From: Moniliella sp. 'wahieum'
Lineage: Eukaryota > Basidiomycota > Moniliellomycetes > Moniliellales > Moniliellaceae
Direction of reading: 5' to 3'
DNA length: 64,000 nucleotides
Assembly: GCA_003971905.1 (NCBI GenBank)
Contig: RSEE01000023.1
Span: 434,001-498,000 of the forward strand
Part shown: piece by piece, positions 34,970 to 44,263 of the stretch
Layout: each line of letters starts with the position of its first letter
How positions within the stretch are numbered: the first letter of the stretch is position 1
Notes under the pieces: model-generated
What the model was told of the DNA's origin: nothing
Databases searched by the model: none
The model's input: only the letters and a program-made list of their open reading frames with translations
Position numbers and translations under genes: made by a program

Positions 34970-35717
34970 CTATGGAGAGGGAGCGACGGGAGCACCCAGC
35001 GAAACCCCAGCCTGGACTTGAGCCGCATCCGCTCTCCCCCACAGCGCTTGAAGTACAGTCGAGAGACCCAACTTGCCCTTCCCAGCGTTCGCCAAATCGG
35101 ACGACAGACCAGTCCTCGATGCGGTGCTCGAGCTTATGCAGCATACGCTGTGGCACAAACGAGTGGGTATTTGAGGTGCCAATCCGAGCCTCGATGTCGG
35201 CCAGCTGAGCGAAGCTGGTCCAAGGGCTGTCAAGGGGAAAAGTAGGTAGGACATCTTTTCGTTTAGGCAGGCCAGCACTGCGGGACGGGGGAGAGAGATT
35301 CCATCCTCACTGTCCTCACTGTTGTGCAATGGGCTAAAAGGCGAAGGAGATGGGACAATGGGTTTGCTTGGATCCCCCGGAGAATAGACCACGTGCTCCC
35401 GTACTAATAGGTACTCAGCCAGGGACATGTTGGTCGAAGTTTGCTCCATCTTGGCCGCCATGGGATCCACCAACGTCACTTCGCGCACAAATGTGTCTGC
35501 CAACCCACCTAACAGACGTGTGCCCACCCAGGAGCCGCCTGGCGCACCCCAGAATCCGCTCCAGTCGCAATCGTCCCGAGTCTGGGTCGTACCTTTGGTC
35601 CAACACGTCCATCGACACCACATGGGGCGCGCATGGGTTGGGGTACTTGTTCAGCACCCCGAGCGCGGTCTCGGCCCATGTGTAGGGAAAGAAGGTGGTG
35701 TGGAGGAATTCGCGCAT
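34970..35717 (-). CDS. PRELI/MSF1 (Ups-like) mitochondrial lipid-transfer protein
   Basis: Intermembrane-space phospholipid-transfer protein of the Ups1/Ups2/PRELID family, which moves phosphatidic acid or phosphatidylserine between mitochondrial membranes with Mdm35. The N-terminus MREFLHTTFFPYTWAETALG, then VLNKYPNPCAPHVVSMDVLD and RLRLERIL, has the family's NKYPNP..HVVxxDVLxR pattern. After a frame break (about 35545) come GTRLLGGLADTFVREVTLVD and NMSLAEYLLVREHVVYSPGD, then after a possible intron (acceptor TTGACAG near 35229) HKLEHRIEDWSVVRFGE and, after another break, NAGKGKLGLSTVLQAL, and the stop at 34970. The region between YSPGD and HKLEH is longer and more Ser/Pro-rich than usual and may include an intron. 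Which Ups paralog it is cannot be told. Confidence 0.82.
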
Positions 35718-36351
35718 GGTGCTAAGGCGGGTGGGAGATCGTGTTGCGCGAACACGAGGCGCTGAGAGCGCTGCGAAGAGCTGAGATCAGCTCTGAGAGG
35801 TGGTTGCTGGTTAAGTTTGGCTGAGGCCGCAGTGACAGTTGCCGACTGGCCTAGTAGGTGTTTTTTATTTCTTTTTTCACATTGCCCCAGACACTGATGC
35901 CGTGCGGCGGGCGGAGCTGACTCGTCTCGGCAGCGTACTCGGCATTAAATACGAGTGCCTAAATACGAACAGTGACTATCAGTGACGTACCTGCCTGACT
36001 GCATCATGCATCATGGTCCCTTTTACGGGACATGTCCTCGCGCTTCTGTGGGTAGGATGAGGCGCTCTTTTTTTCGCCCGACTGCATGACAGCCGAGACA
36101 CCTATAATCTTGAAGCTTGAAACTTGAAGCTTGAGAAGCGGTCAACTGGTTACATGTAACGAGGAGTCGCTATGCTGATGTGGATTTCACCAACATTGAA
36201 CGATTTCCATATTACACACCGCCACACCCACACCACTGCGCTCTCGACCGGTTCGCCTCCCGTTTCCCCCTCGGCGTTCATTAGGACGAAGAATCTAGGG
36301 TACTCCCTCTCCGTACAACTTTGGTGTGCTTCGGTCGATAGTGGGAGAGGG
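35718..36351. other. Intergenic, promoter side of the UPS-like gene
   Basis: About 630 bases with TGATGCA and AAGCTTGA-type repeats (36001-36015, 36111-36134). No gene seen. Confidence 0.45.
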
Positions 36352-37611
36352 TCATGAATTTTTCCGCGATCGGCACAGGGAGCCCGACAGGATGACCCCC
36401 CTCGCCCCTTTCGCATTTTTCCTTTGCAGTGTGGTTGTCGCCGATGAGAGAAAGACGTCGTCAACCGAGTTCCGGACGGGGTGTCTCCTGGCGACGTTCT
36501 CTGCTCCCTTGCTGGCCTTCTTCTTTCCTGCGCCGCCCGAACCCCACAAAGAGCCAGAGACAGGAGCGCTGACATCACTAGCAGGACTGGTTACCCAAGA
36601 CGGCAAAAAGGGTTGCCGCATCCGCAGGTAATCTCCCGCATCATATGCAGATCTCCAGGGTGGAAGCTGGGGTATCGTCGTCTCTCGGGTAGCGTCAGCC
36701 CACAGTTGGTCAGGGTCACAATCCTCAAAGCGACGGATGATTGTGTCAATCCCATTTTCCGATGTGTCATTGAACGGCGCGTGAAGTGCATATGCAAGAG
36801 ATGGAGGCTAGAGGTCGTCCCGAGCCTCACGCGAGGTGATGGCCAACGGCATCTGGTTGTAATGGGCGGCCTGGGCGATCAGTAAGTGCACTTCGCGCAT
36901 CTTCTAAGGCCGTTGTGGGGAGGCCGTCTGAGCGCGTCCTGAAGGTCGAATAACCAACCGGCGAGTGGGTGCGGGCTCCCTCTTCCAGAGGACGATGACG
37001 AGCCGGGCCAAACATAATGCGACCAAGGAGAGCTCTATTACATCGAAGGAGTCAGGGTCGAGGTCTGCTGGAAGATCCTTCTTGGAGTGCTTATCAAGTG
37101 CGTGGAGCCAACCGTCCAACTTTTACGGTTCGGGGCGACGAACATTGCAGAGCGCAGTGGGAACGAGCAGGCGCTCCTGCTGCATCTGCATCTTCGTGTG
37201 GGACGACCGAAGCACGGCAAGTTTTGCTCGTCAAACCGACAAAGTTTCGCAGCGCGGGCGGCACGGTCATCCTCGCGCTACGCGCGAATCTCATCCAGAA
37301 TCGAAATCGTGAGCGTTTCGAAACGATGGAGGCGAGCTGCCGTTTCACCCACAGCGGCTTCTTGGGGCGCTGCCGGACAAGCGTCCCACAGTGTCTTACA
37401 GTCGTCAGACTTGTGGTCGTCAGCCTCTGGCGGTCGAAAGCACCCATTCGGAAAGTGGAGTGGAAGTATCCCAGTAGGTGGCGGGAGGGAGACCAGTAGC
37501 GAACGAGATCTCCCCAAGCCTAACACCACATGCTTCACAGCCCCACAACCCGCCCGTCCGAGGTATCGGCTGCTCCCTGCTGCCGCCCCGCGCAAAGGTG
37601 GGTGAGGCCAC
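36352..37611 (-). CDS. Unrecognised protein, frame-broken
   Basis: Several adjacent minus-strand segments look coding and can be chained: GGLWGCEACGVRLGEISFAT near the start (ATG at 37611), EAAVGETAARLHRFETLTIS followed by ILDEIRA, WLHALDKHSKKDLPADLDPD, a hydrophobic stretch FDVIELSLVALCLARLVIVL, HLLIAQAAHYNQMPLAITSR, LHAPFNDTSENGIDTIIRRF, EDCDPDQLWADATRETTIPQ, LPPWRSAYDAGDYLRMRQPF, and a basic tail ending SLCRSRKNS-stop (36352). The amino-acid composition and the way the pieces join through single-base shifts support a real gene of about 400 residues, perhaps with introns. One hydrophobic segment may be membrane-spanning. I do not recognise any domain. Confidence 0.5.
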
Positions 37612-38063
37612 TCAAGGTCTGGGCTGGGGTTCCCTGCGCAATTCAGGCTAAGCCTTGTTGTCACTGCGTTGAGAGCCTGATGAGGGAATCACGAAGGAGA
37701 CGCAGGCCTGGCTGTCTTTGCGCAAAAATGGGGTTTGAATGATGAGACAGGAAGACGGTACATATATCAGGGATAGGCTGAAGAAGACAAATTTGCACTA
37801 CTGTACATCAACCGTAGTAAACAGATCCAATTCGTCCGATTGGCGTGAAGCGCACAGGAGAGCAATGAATTTAGTATGCATGCCATCTGGTTGGCAGGTG
37901 AAAAACAGAGATGTTGGGGGATAGAAGGAAAGAACATGAAGGGTATATAACAGAGGGGGGATGAAGTGAGGAAGAGGGTCAGAAAAAGTGTGCTTCAAGC
38001 ACTAAAGGTTCACAGGAAGGCAGGCTTCAGCAAGAGTAAAGCGGCCATAGAGGATACCCACCG

Positions 38064-39142
38064 TCACCACACGACGTGTTGCGAGGAACGTGAGGCATAA
38101 GGGATAGGAATGCCCCCCCCTTCATCCTTAGACAGACTTTGTCGGCGCGGGGGCCAGCCCCGGGGGAACCTACGAGACCGATCATGGGATACGTCGATGG
38201 GATCGATCCCCAACATAGTAGAACGGCTCATGCCCTGGCTCTCACGGTGGGACGGCGGAATGGGATTGTGAGGCACCACGGGGGCCAAGTCCCAGGCAGC
38301 GCTCTGTCGCCGACTGGCCTTAGAACCGTACATGGGCTTCAGGACCGGGGTGGAGAGTTTGCGCGTACTGTGGGGGTTCGCAGTATGGTACGTGGTGTAC
38401 CTATTGGTAGGTGAGTGTGGGCACGTGGACGGAGAACAACAGAGGGTGGGGGCAGGAACGGCGAGGGCGCAGGGTCCATCTCCATCTCCATATTGAGATC
38501 GAGGTCGAACATGTCCGGATGGTCCACTGGCTCCACGGGCCTTTCCCGTGGGGAATAGGCGGTTGGGACCTTGGATCTTGTCCCCATGTCCATACGCCAG
38601 TTTCGACCAGGGGGTGATCAGGCGCTGAGGGCCCCACAAACGGATGGGTAGGGAGATGGACACGGGCTGAACGGGCACAGCAGAGAATCCTTGGGTCGGG
38701 GCACGACGCTGTGGTTCGCGTCCACGCTGGATGGATGTATTGCGGACCATGTTGCGGCCCCGACTGTTGTAGCTAGGGAACGGGGATGATTGACCTTCGT
38801 CCGTTGGGGTTGAGAGAGGGGCGTCTGCATGGTTGCACGGGGAAAAAGGGGAAAGGGGGGTCAGCGTTGGTCCATATATATGCATGTGAGAGGAGTGGGA
38901 CGAGACCTACCATCTTCGAGTGATGAAGCGCCAATCGATAGTGTGTGGGTGCATATGGAGGCAATGGGGGAGATTGCAGTAGCAGCAGGGGGAATATCGA
39001 TGGCAGATAAGCAAGGCAAGGGTGTAGACGAGGAGGCGGGAAGAGACTGCTGAGGACCAGCCGGAGCGGCCGGCGTGTGCTGTTTTTGGATGTGGTGAAG
39101 ATGGTATACGGAGACGGGGTGTGTGCCGTCGGGGCGTGCCAT
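38064..39142 (-). CDS. Unrecognised disordered protein, at least 2 exons
   Basis: Exon 1 starts at 39142 (MARPDGTHPVSVYHLHHIQK) and ends SIGASSLED at 38911. An 86 nt intron (38910-38825, GTAGGT donor, GCTGAC branch, ATGCAG acceptor) joins it to DAPLSTPTDEGQSSPFPSYN, then NTSIQRGREPQRRAPTQGFS. After one or more frame shifts an acidic patch follows (PDMFDLDLNMEMEMDPAPSP), another possible intron near 38400, and a Ser/Arg/Pro-rich C-terminus (LKPMYGSKASRRQSAAWDLA) ending SSQHVVW-stop. The protein is rich in Pro, Ser and Arg and looks disordered. No domain recognised. The clean first intron is the best evidence for a real gene. Confidence 0.5.
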
Positions 39143-39477
39143 GGTGGACAGTCTGGGGGGGGAGGAAGGAGGAGGTGGTGGTGGTGGTAGCCGCAGCGGT
39201 AAAGGTGGCCAGGTCTCATTGAGATATGGGTGAGAAAGCGGGCAGGGTTAAAGAGGGTGGGCTGCCGATGGTGCCATCGATGCGGGGGGAAATTTCAACC
39301 TCCCAGCCCACTGCCCCCCTGTTGGACTGCGTGGGCGCCGGGGTCCTGACGCGTCACGTGCAGCGCTCTGATGTGGCAGCCACCCAATGGCTACTGCGGC
39401 ATAGCGTCAGCCTGATGCCATCTGACCGGGGTCAGCTTCGGCGCCGAAAATGGAGAAGATGAGGCTGATGATCGATG

Positions 39478-39500
39478 AAGCTTGAAGCTTGAAGCTTGAA
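39478..39500. repeat. AAGCTTG heptamer repeat, three copies
   Basis: Three exact AAGCTTG units plus two bases. Same unit as the longer array at 39842. Confidence 0.85.
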
Positions 39501-39841
39501 GATAGGCCGACCACATGAATGTCGAAGCCAGCAAGTAATCGATATCGACGCACAACCTCCATTTCCATCTCCATGATCCCCTGGCTGGAGCTCACAGTGC
39601 TTACACGCTCATGCCTGTGATGGGCATTGTATCTTACGCAACACATCTCTGATGGTGTCACGCATGAGCAGACGTGAGCGTTTGTGAGCATGAGCCCGCA
39701 GTATCCTGACCGGCCGGTAACCGGTGACCTTGGGATAATGCAGGTACTGACTATACTCACCTGCCGATTGACATGCATGACAAGATCTACGTGACTAAGT
39801 CCCGTTTCTGATACCGATACCGATAGTTGTGGTGATCGGTG

Positions 39842-39907
39842 AAGCTTGAAGCTTGAAGCTTGAAGCTTGAAGCTTGAAGCTCGAAGCTTGAAGCTTGAAG
39901 CTTGAAG
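39842..39907. repeat. AAGCTTG heptamer array, about nine copies
   Basis: About 9.4 copies of AAGCTTG with one C variant. It abuts the target site of the LTR element that begins at 39915. Confidence 0.92.
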
Positions 39908-39914
39908 TACTTTT

Positions 39915-40154
39915 TGTTGGCCTAGGGAGCCGGACGGGCAGAAGGATGAGGAGAAGGTGATGGATTGGAGCCAGAGTTGGGTCTGGGTACAGAGGCATCT
40001 ATATAGGAGGCTGGACTAGGCACAGGGACAGTGAGTCACACAGGAGAGAGTGCAGGGCACAGGGACAGTGACACGCAGGGACGTCAGCGTGGAAGCCGAT
40101 GGAACCGAGGCGAACCTGGTCTACCGACTGGGAGCCAGAGGATCACAGTCAACA
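39915..40154 (-). repeat. LTR, inverted copy
   Basis: Reverse-complement copy of the 240-bp LTR. It appears identical to the LTR at 41313-41552 and joins the next LTR head-to-head with no spacer (CAACA/TGTTG), giving a near-perfect 480-bp palindrome. Confidence 0.92.
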
Positions 40155-40394
40155 TGTTGACTGTGATCCTCTGGCTCCCAGTCGGTAGTACCAGGTTCGC
40201 CTCGGTTCCATCGGCTTCCACGCTGACGTCCCTGCGTGTCACTGTCCCTGTGCCCTGCACTCTCTCCTGGTGACTCACTGTCCCTGTGCCTAGTCCAGCC
40301 TCCTATATAGATGCCTCTGTACCCAGACCCAACTCTGGCTCCAATCCATCACCTTCTCCTCATCCTTCTGCCCGTCCGGCTCCCTAGGCCAACA
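40155..40394 (+). repeat. LTR, left copy of the direct pair
   Basis: 240-bp LTR, TGTTG to CAACA. It differs from the other two by two small indels (GTAGTACC for GTAGACC, and CCTGGTGAC for CCTGTGTGAC). Confidence 0.92.
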
Positions 40395-40516
40395 GAGCTA
40401 CAATCTGATCCCCCCGGAAGGGGAGCGCTCTTCAAGCAAGCCCACCCCAAGCCTACAAGCCCAAGCTAAGCCGCCAAGCCCACAAGACACACCCGTCCTC
40501 CCGCCCAACAACACCA

Positions 40517-40596
40517 CCGCCACAATCGGCACCTTACCGCCACAATCGGCATACTACCGCCACAATCGGCATACTACCGCCACAATCGGCACACTC
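40517..40596. repeat. 20-nt tandem repeat, four copies, inside the LTR element
   Basis: The unit CCGCCACAATCGGCATACTA occurs four times with small end variations. It lies in the internal region of the LTR element. Confidence 0.85.
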
Positions 40597-41312
40597 GTCC
40601 CCCACAGATGGGGCAATGATTTTTAGGGACAACACACGACGGAACAAAACGTGTCGGGTATCGTCAACGAGACGAAATTCCTCCAACGACAAAACGGCGC
40701 AGGCGAATCGCAGAAAGCGGGGGTGGCTGCTCATCAAGTGCCCCACCCACGGCTACACGCCCCGGATTGCCAATTCATCCGGGGCACCTGGGGAAAGGAT
40801 GGGGGGGGGTGGTCACCCAACTTCTTCCACTCCTCTTTTCAACAACAAAGAGAACCCAAACAGATCAAGACGGTTGACGCATAGCGCCGTTCATTTCCCA
40901 TGCCCAATGGACCCCACTGGCACCAGGCATGCGGAACCAAACAACTACCAAACGCATCCAATTTTGATGCCAAACGACCTTGGACCGCATTTACTCCAAG
41001 TTTCCAATTTTCTTTCACTACACCTATAACTGGTGCTTTTTACTTTTGCCCACCAAATCGCTTCGGGGCGCAACCCCTACTACTTTTACTTCTAAGACTT
41101 CTACAAGCATCTGGCGGTCGCACAATACACCAACCACAAGCGCTCGGCTCGTTCAGGTGTCATCCTGGACAGCGGGGGTGTAGGCCAGTCGTGTGGCCAT
41201 GCACAACTCCAGGCCATTCGTCCCGGTTGCCACTCAAGTCCTCCCCTCTCTACATCCACTGGCAGGAGCTCATCCCACAACCGATGTCTCCGGGTTCCCT
41301 GGCCAGCGGGGG

Positions 41313-41552
41313 TGTTGACTGTGATCCTCTGGCTCCCAGTCGGTAGACCAGGTTCGCCTCGGTTCCATCGGCTTCCACGCTGACGTCCCTGCGTGTCACT
41401 GTCCCTGTGCCCTGCACTCTCTCCTGTGTGACTCACTGTCCCTGTGCCTAGTCCAGCCTCCTATATAGATGCCTCTGTACCCAGACCCAACTCTGGCTCC
41501 AATCCATCACCTTCTCCTCATCCTTCTGCCCGTCCGGCTCCCTAGGCCAACA
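41313..41552 (+). repeat. LTR, right copy of the direct pair
   Basis: 240-bp LTR, TGTTG to CAACA, followed by CTTTT, the same five bases that precede 39915. Confidence 0.92.
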
Positions 41553-42060
41553 CTTTTGAACGAAGAAAGAACTCTGGGTCTGAATGTGAGGATGAGGCGC
41601 TGAGGGCGATAGCAAGTCCCGTCTATTCTGTCATTGAGACAGATGAAGATGGGCTGGGGCTGAAGCTCTGAAGCTTGAGACGCAGCTCACTGATGGAGGA
41701 TGCACTGTTGTTGGGGAGTGGAGGTCATGTCGACGATTATCGATCATCGAATCGCTCAATATATGATCACCCGGCTATCGACTGCCGCTTGCAAGTGAAC
41801 ACGACTAATTATAACAGGACCTAGCAGCGGCTGGCGTTGACCGATGATCAATCGATCAATATCAATATCGTGTTCCTGATGAAGCAGCGCCGACACTGCT
41901 CGGGTGGCTCGGGTGGCTCGGGTGCGTTTGTGCGCAGCACACTTCCTCTGCGCAGCATGAATGCCAAGCGTCTCACGCTGAGGCGCAGGGCGTTGCTGGC
42001 ACTTGGGCTTCTAACCCCACCGCTGCTTCCGCCTCTCCTCCTCCAACCCTTTCCCTCACC
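41553..42060. other. Intergenic before the VTT-protein gene
   Basis: About 500 bases. It holds a few TCGATCA-type palindromic words (41738-41860) and the presumed promoter of the next gene. A long open frame upstream of the ATG has no motif. Confidence 0.4.
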
Positions 42061-43723
42061 ATGGCCGACAGCGGTCCACTCGGGCCACCGTCCCTCTCGA
42101 AGGAACGGCCACCCTGCTCGCTGCCCCCTTCGCCGCTCCCCTCACCGCCGCCTTCTGCCCCACTCTCCCTGTCCCCGGCCTCCTCCGACGCCTCGTCGTC
42201 TTACGCTTCAGTTCTGCCAGGCCCCCTGCCGGCGTGGCGAGCCTCGACACCGCTTTGGTCCCTTGCCTCCCTTCGTATCGTGCTGCGTGTCGGCCTGCTG
42301 TTCCTCCTTTCTACCGCCGTGGTAGTGGGCAGCCTGTTGAGCCTGCCTGTGAGCCTGCCCACAACGCACGGACACGGCCTCCATGCTCTCACCCACCTCA
42401 CCCTTCCTGAAATTCGCGCCATGGCCAGTGGACTCAGGACCTACGCCCACTCTACGTGGTCCGCCGCCGTCCACACTTGGCTCGCCCTCGCCTTGCTTTA
42501 CCTGTGGAAGCAGGCTTGGACCATTCCCGGCGCGCTGATTCTCAACGTATTTCTCGGTATGCTCTATGGCACCTATGCCGCCACCCTGTACACATCGTTC
42601 CTCACTTCCACGGGGGGGTCCTCTGTTATCTCCTTTGCCTCCCGCTGGGCCCCGTGCTGGACCAGCTGCCGGGCGTACAAAAGCCTTTGAGGGCCGTACG
42701 TAGTGCTCTACCCGCCAAGGGGGAACCCCGTTCGATCGGCACCTACCTTCTTCTCCTTCGCCTTGTGCCCGTGGTTCCGTGGGGGGCCCCATGAACATGT
42801 GCTGTGCTATGCTTCGCATTCCTCTTCTGGCCTTTTGGTCTTCCTTCCTGCTGGGAAGTGTGCCGTGGAACGTGGTCACGACCCAGGTAGGTGAAATCCT
42901 GCACGATCTATTGGACGCGACGGCCCAGTCAGCCGTGGAACCGGGTACGACTGGGATGCACTTTATCACAGCCAAATTGTATTCCCCTGAGATGGTGATC
43001 AAGCTGGTTTTGTTGACCGTAGCCTCGCTCGTGCCGATGGCTGTGCAGTACCTGCTCAAGCGCCGACGCCAACAGGAACCTGACCCAGCCCCTTACGGTC
43101 GCCTCGACAATCTCGTTCCAGCTGAGAACGAGGCCGACCTGTCGTCGTCTTCACTCGCTCCGTGGCATGCTCCCATCCCCCTCTCCCTCTTTCCCCGCAC
43201 CATCGTTCGACCCATACCAAATCACCTTCATTTCCTCCCCGCACGCCTTCCCCTCGCACTGGCACCTTTTGACCCCACACCTGCACGCATGACACCCTCT
43301 TGGTCACCGTGTCCTTGTTCCTGCCCTGCGTCTGGTACGCACAGGCTTTCCATTTCTCTTCTATGCACCTGCCCCCCCCCTCGAAGCTTCACTGCCTTGA
43401 TGGCCAGCCACCCCCTGTTCCATTGTACAGTAATATTCACATGCCATTGCATCTTCCTTTTCCCGCGCCGCACACCTCCGTTGCACAACCGTCAATCCGT
43501 CCCCTCACTTAGGGTTGAAGAACGTGTCCAATTAGGCGCCGGTGCTCAGTTAGCTTGCCCGCCCGGGGGTTGGGGGTACAGTCCCTTAGGAGACGGTAGG
43601 TCGACTCACGGTAGTTCGGGGCTTCTTGGGCTGGTTGGTGAATCCGAGCGGGGCGAGGGACGAGGAGGATGCAGAGGTGGACCAGCACTGCCTCAAATGA
43701 GACGGGATAGAGACTGGAAATAG
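42061..43723 (+). CDS. VTT-domain (TMEM41/Tvp38/DedA-type) membrane protein
   Basis: Polytopic membrane protein of the VTT family, whose eukaryotic members act in ER or Golgi lipid scrambling and vesicle trafficking. A Pro/Ser-rich N-terminus precedes a first membrane segment, VLRVGLLFLLSTAVVVGSLL. The VTT core begins with YLWKQAWTIPGALILNVFLG and MLYGTYAATLYTSFLTSTGG, then GPVLDQLPGVQKPLRAVRSA, the conserved LLLRLVPVVPWG, AFWSSFLLGSVPWNVVTTQV and a last membrane segment, MVIKLVLLTVASLVPMAVQY, ending in RRR. The frame changes near 42620 and near 42790 (a G run before the MNMCC segment). The true stop is uncertain: the last in-frame stop is 43723, but the Pro/His-rich sequence after about 43170 may be 3' UTR read through another missed base. 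Confidence 0.8.
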
Positions 43724-44137
43724 ACGCGGCCGAAGGATGGCTCGCGGACTGGACTGATAAAGTGCTGGAGGAGGAGGTCGGGAGAGTAATCGGGAGCTAA
43801 CACAAGAGGAGTCTGCCCGTGCTGGATCAATTGGTTGGAAAACGGGCAGAAGTCGGACAGGATAAGTGGGAAAGGACGAGAGGGTGGAAGAGAGGGATGA
43901 CGAGAGAGGACGAGAAGGGAAGGTGGGGGAATGGATCCACATCAACCTGGGGTACAGGCAAGATCAAAAGGGAAACGGACACAAGAGGGGGTGTAGAAAG
44001 GAAGGCCCATCAAAAGAGAGGTTGGTCACCGCAGGCGCGACCGAGAAAGGAAAAGAAACGGGGACTCCCATACACGTCCGGGAGCGTATGGTGTGATAAG
44101 TAGACGGGCAGAATAGGGGAATGGGCGATTAGTGTAA

Positions 44138-44183
44138 TGGAGGCGATTGAGGCGATTGAGGCGATTGAGGCGATTGAGGCGAG
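44138..44183. repeat. GGCGATTGA nonamer minisatellite, about five copies
   Basis: About five copies of a nine-base unit, GGCGATTGA. It lies about 80 bases beyond the stop of the next minus-strand gene. Unlike the heptamers, the unit contains no six-base palindrome. Confidence 0.85.
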
Positions 44184-44263
44184 GTATCTTGCCGTGGTTA
44201 GTCAGTCGAGTTGGCCGGGCCTGGGACTGGGACTGACAAGAAGAGAAGAAAGGAAGTTAGGTT

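Larger units (their letters stand above)
39915..41552 (+). mobile_element. Small non-autonomous LTR element with an extra inverted LTR
   Basis: Three 240-bp LTRs lie in the order LTR(-) 39915-40154, LTR(+) 40155-40394, internal region 40395-41312 (918 bp), LTR(+) 41313-41552. Each LTR begins TGTTG and ends CAACA, the usual TG..CA termini, and has a central TATATAG. The five bases CTTTT directly precede 39915 and directly follow 41552, a target-site duplication around the whole composite. The internal region has no reverse transcriptase, integrase or gag-like open frame; it has a G-rich run (GCGGGGG) before the right LTR, as expected for a polypurine tract. The size fits a terminal-repeat retrotransposon in miniature that depends on enzymes encoded elsewhere. 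Confidence 0.85.
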
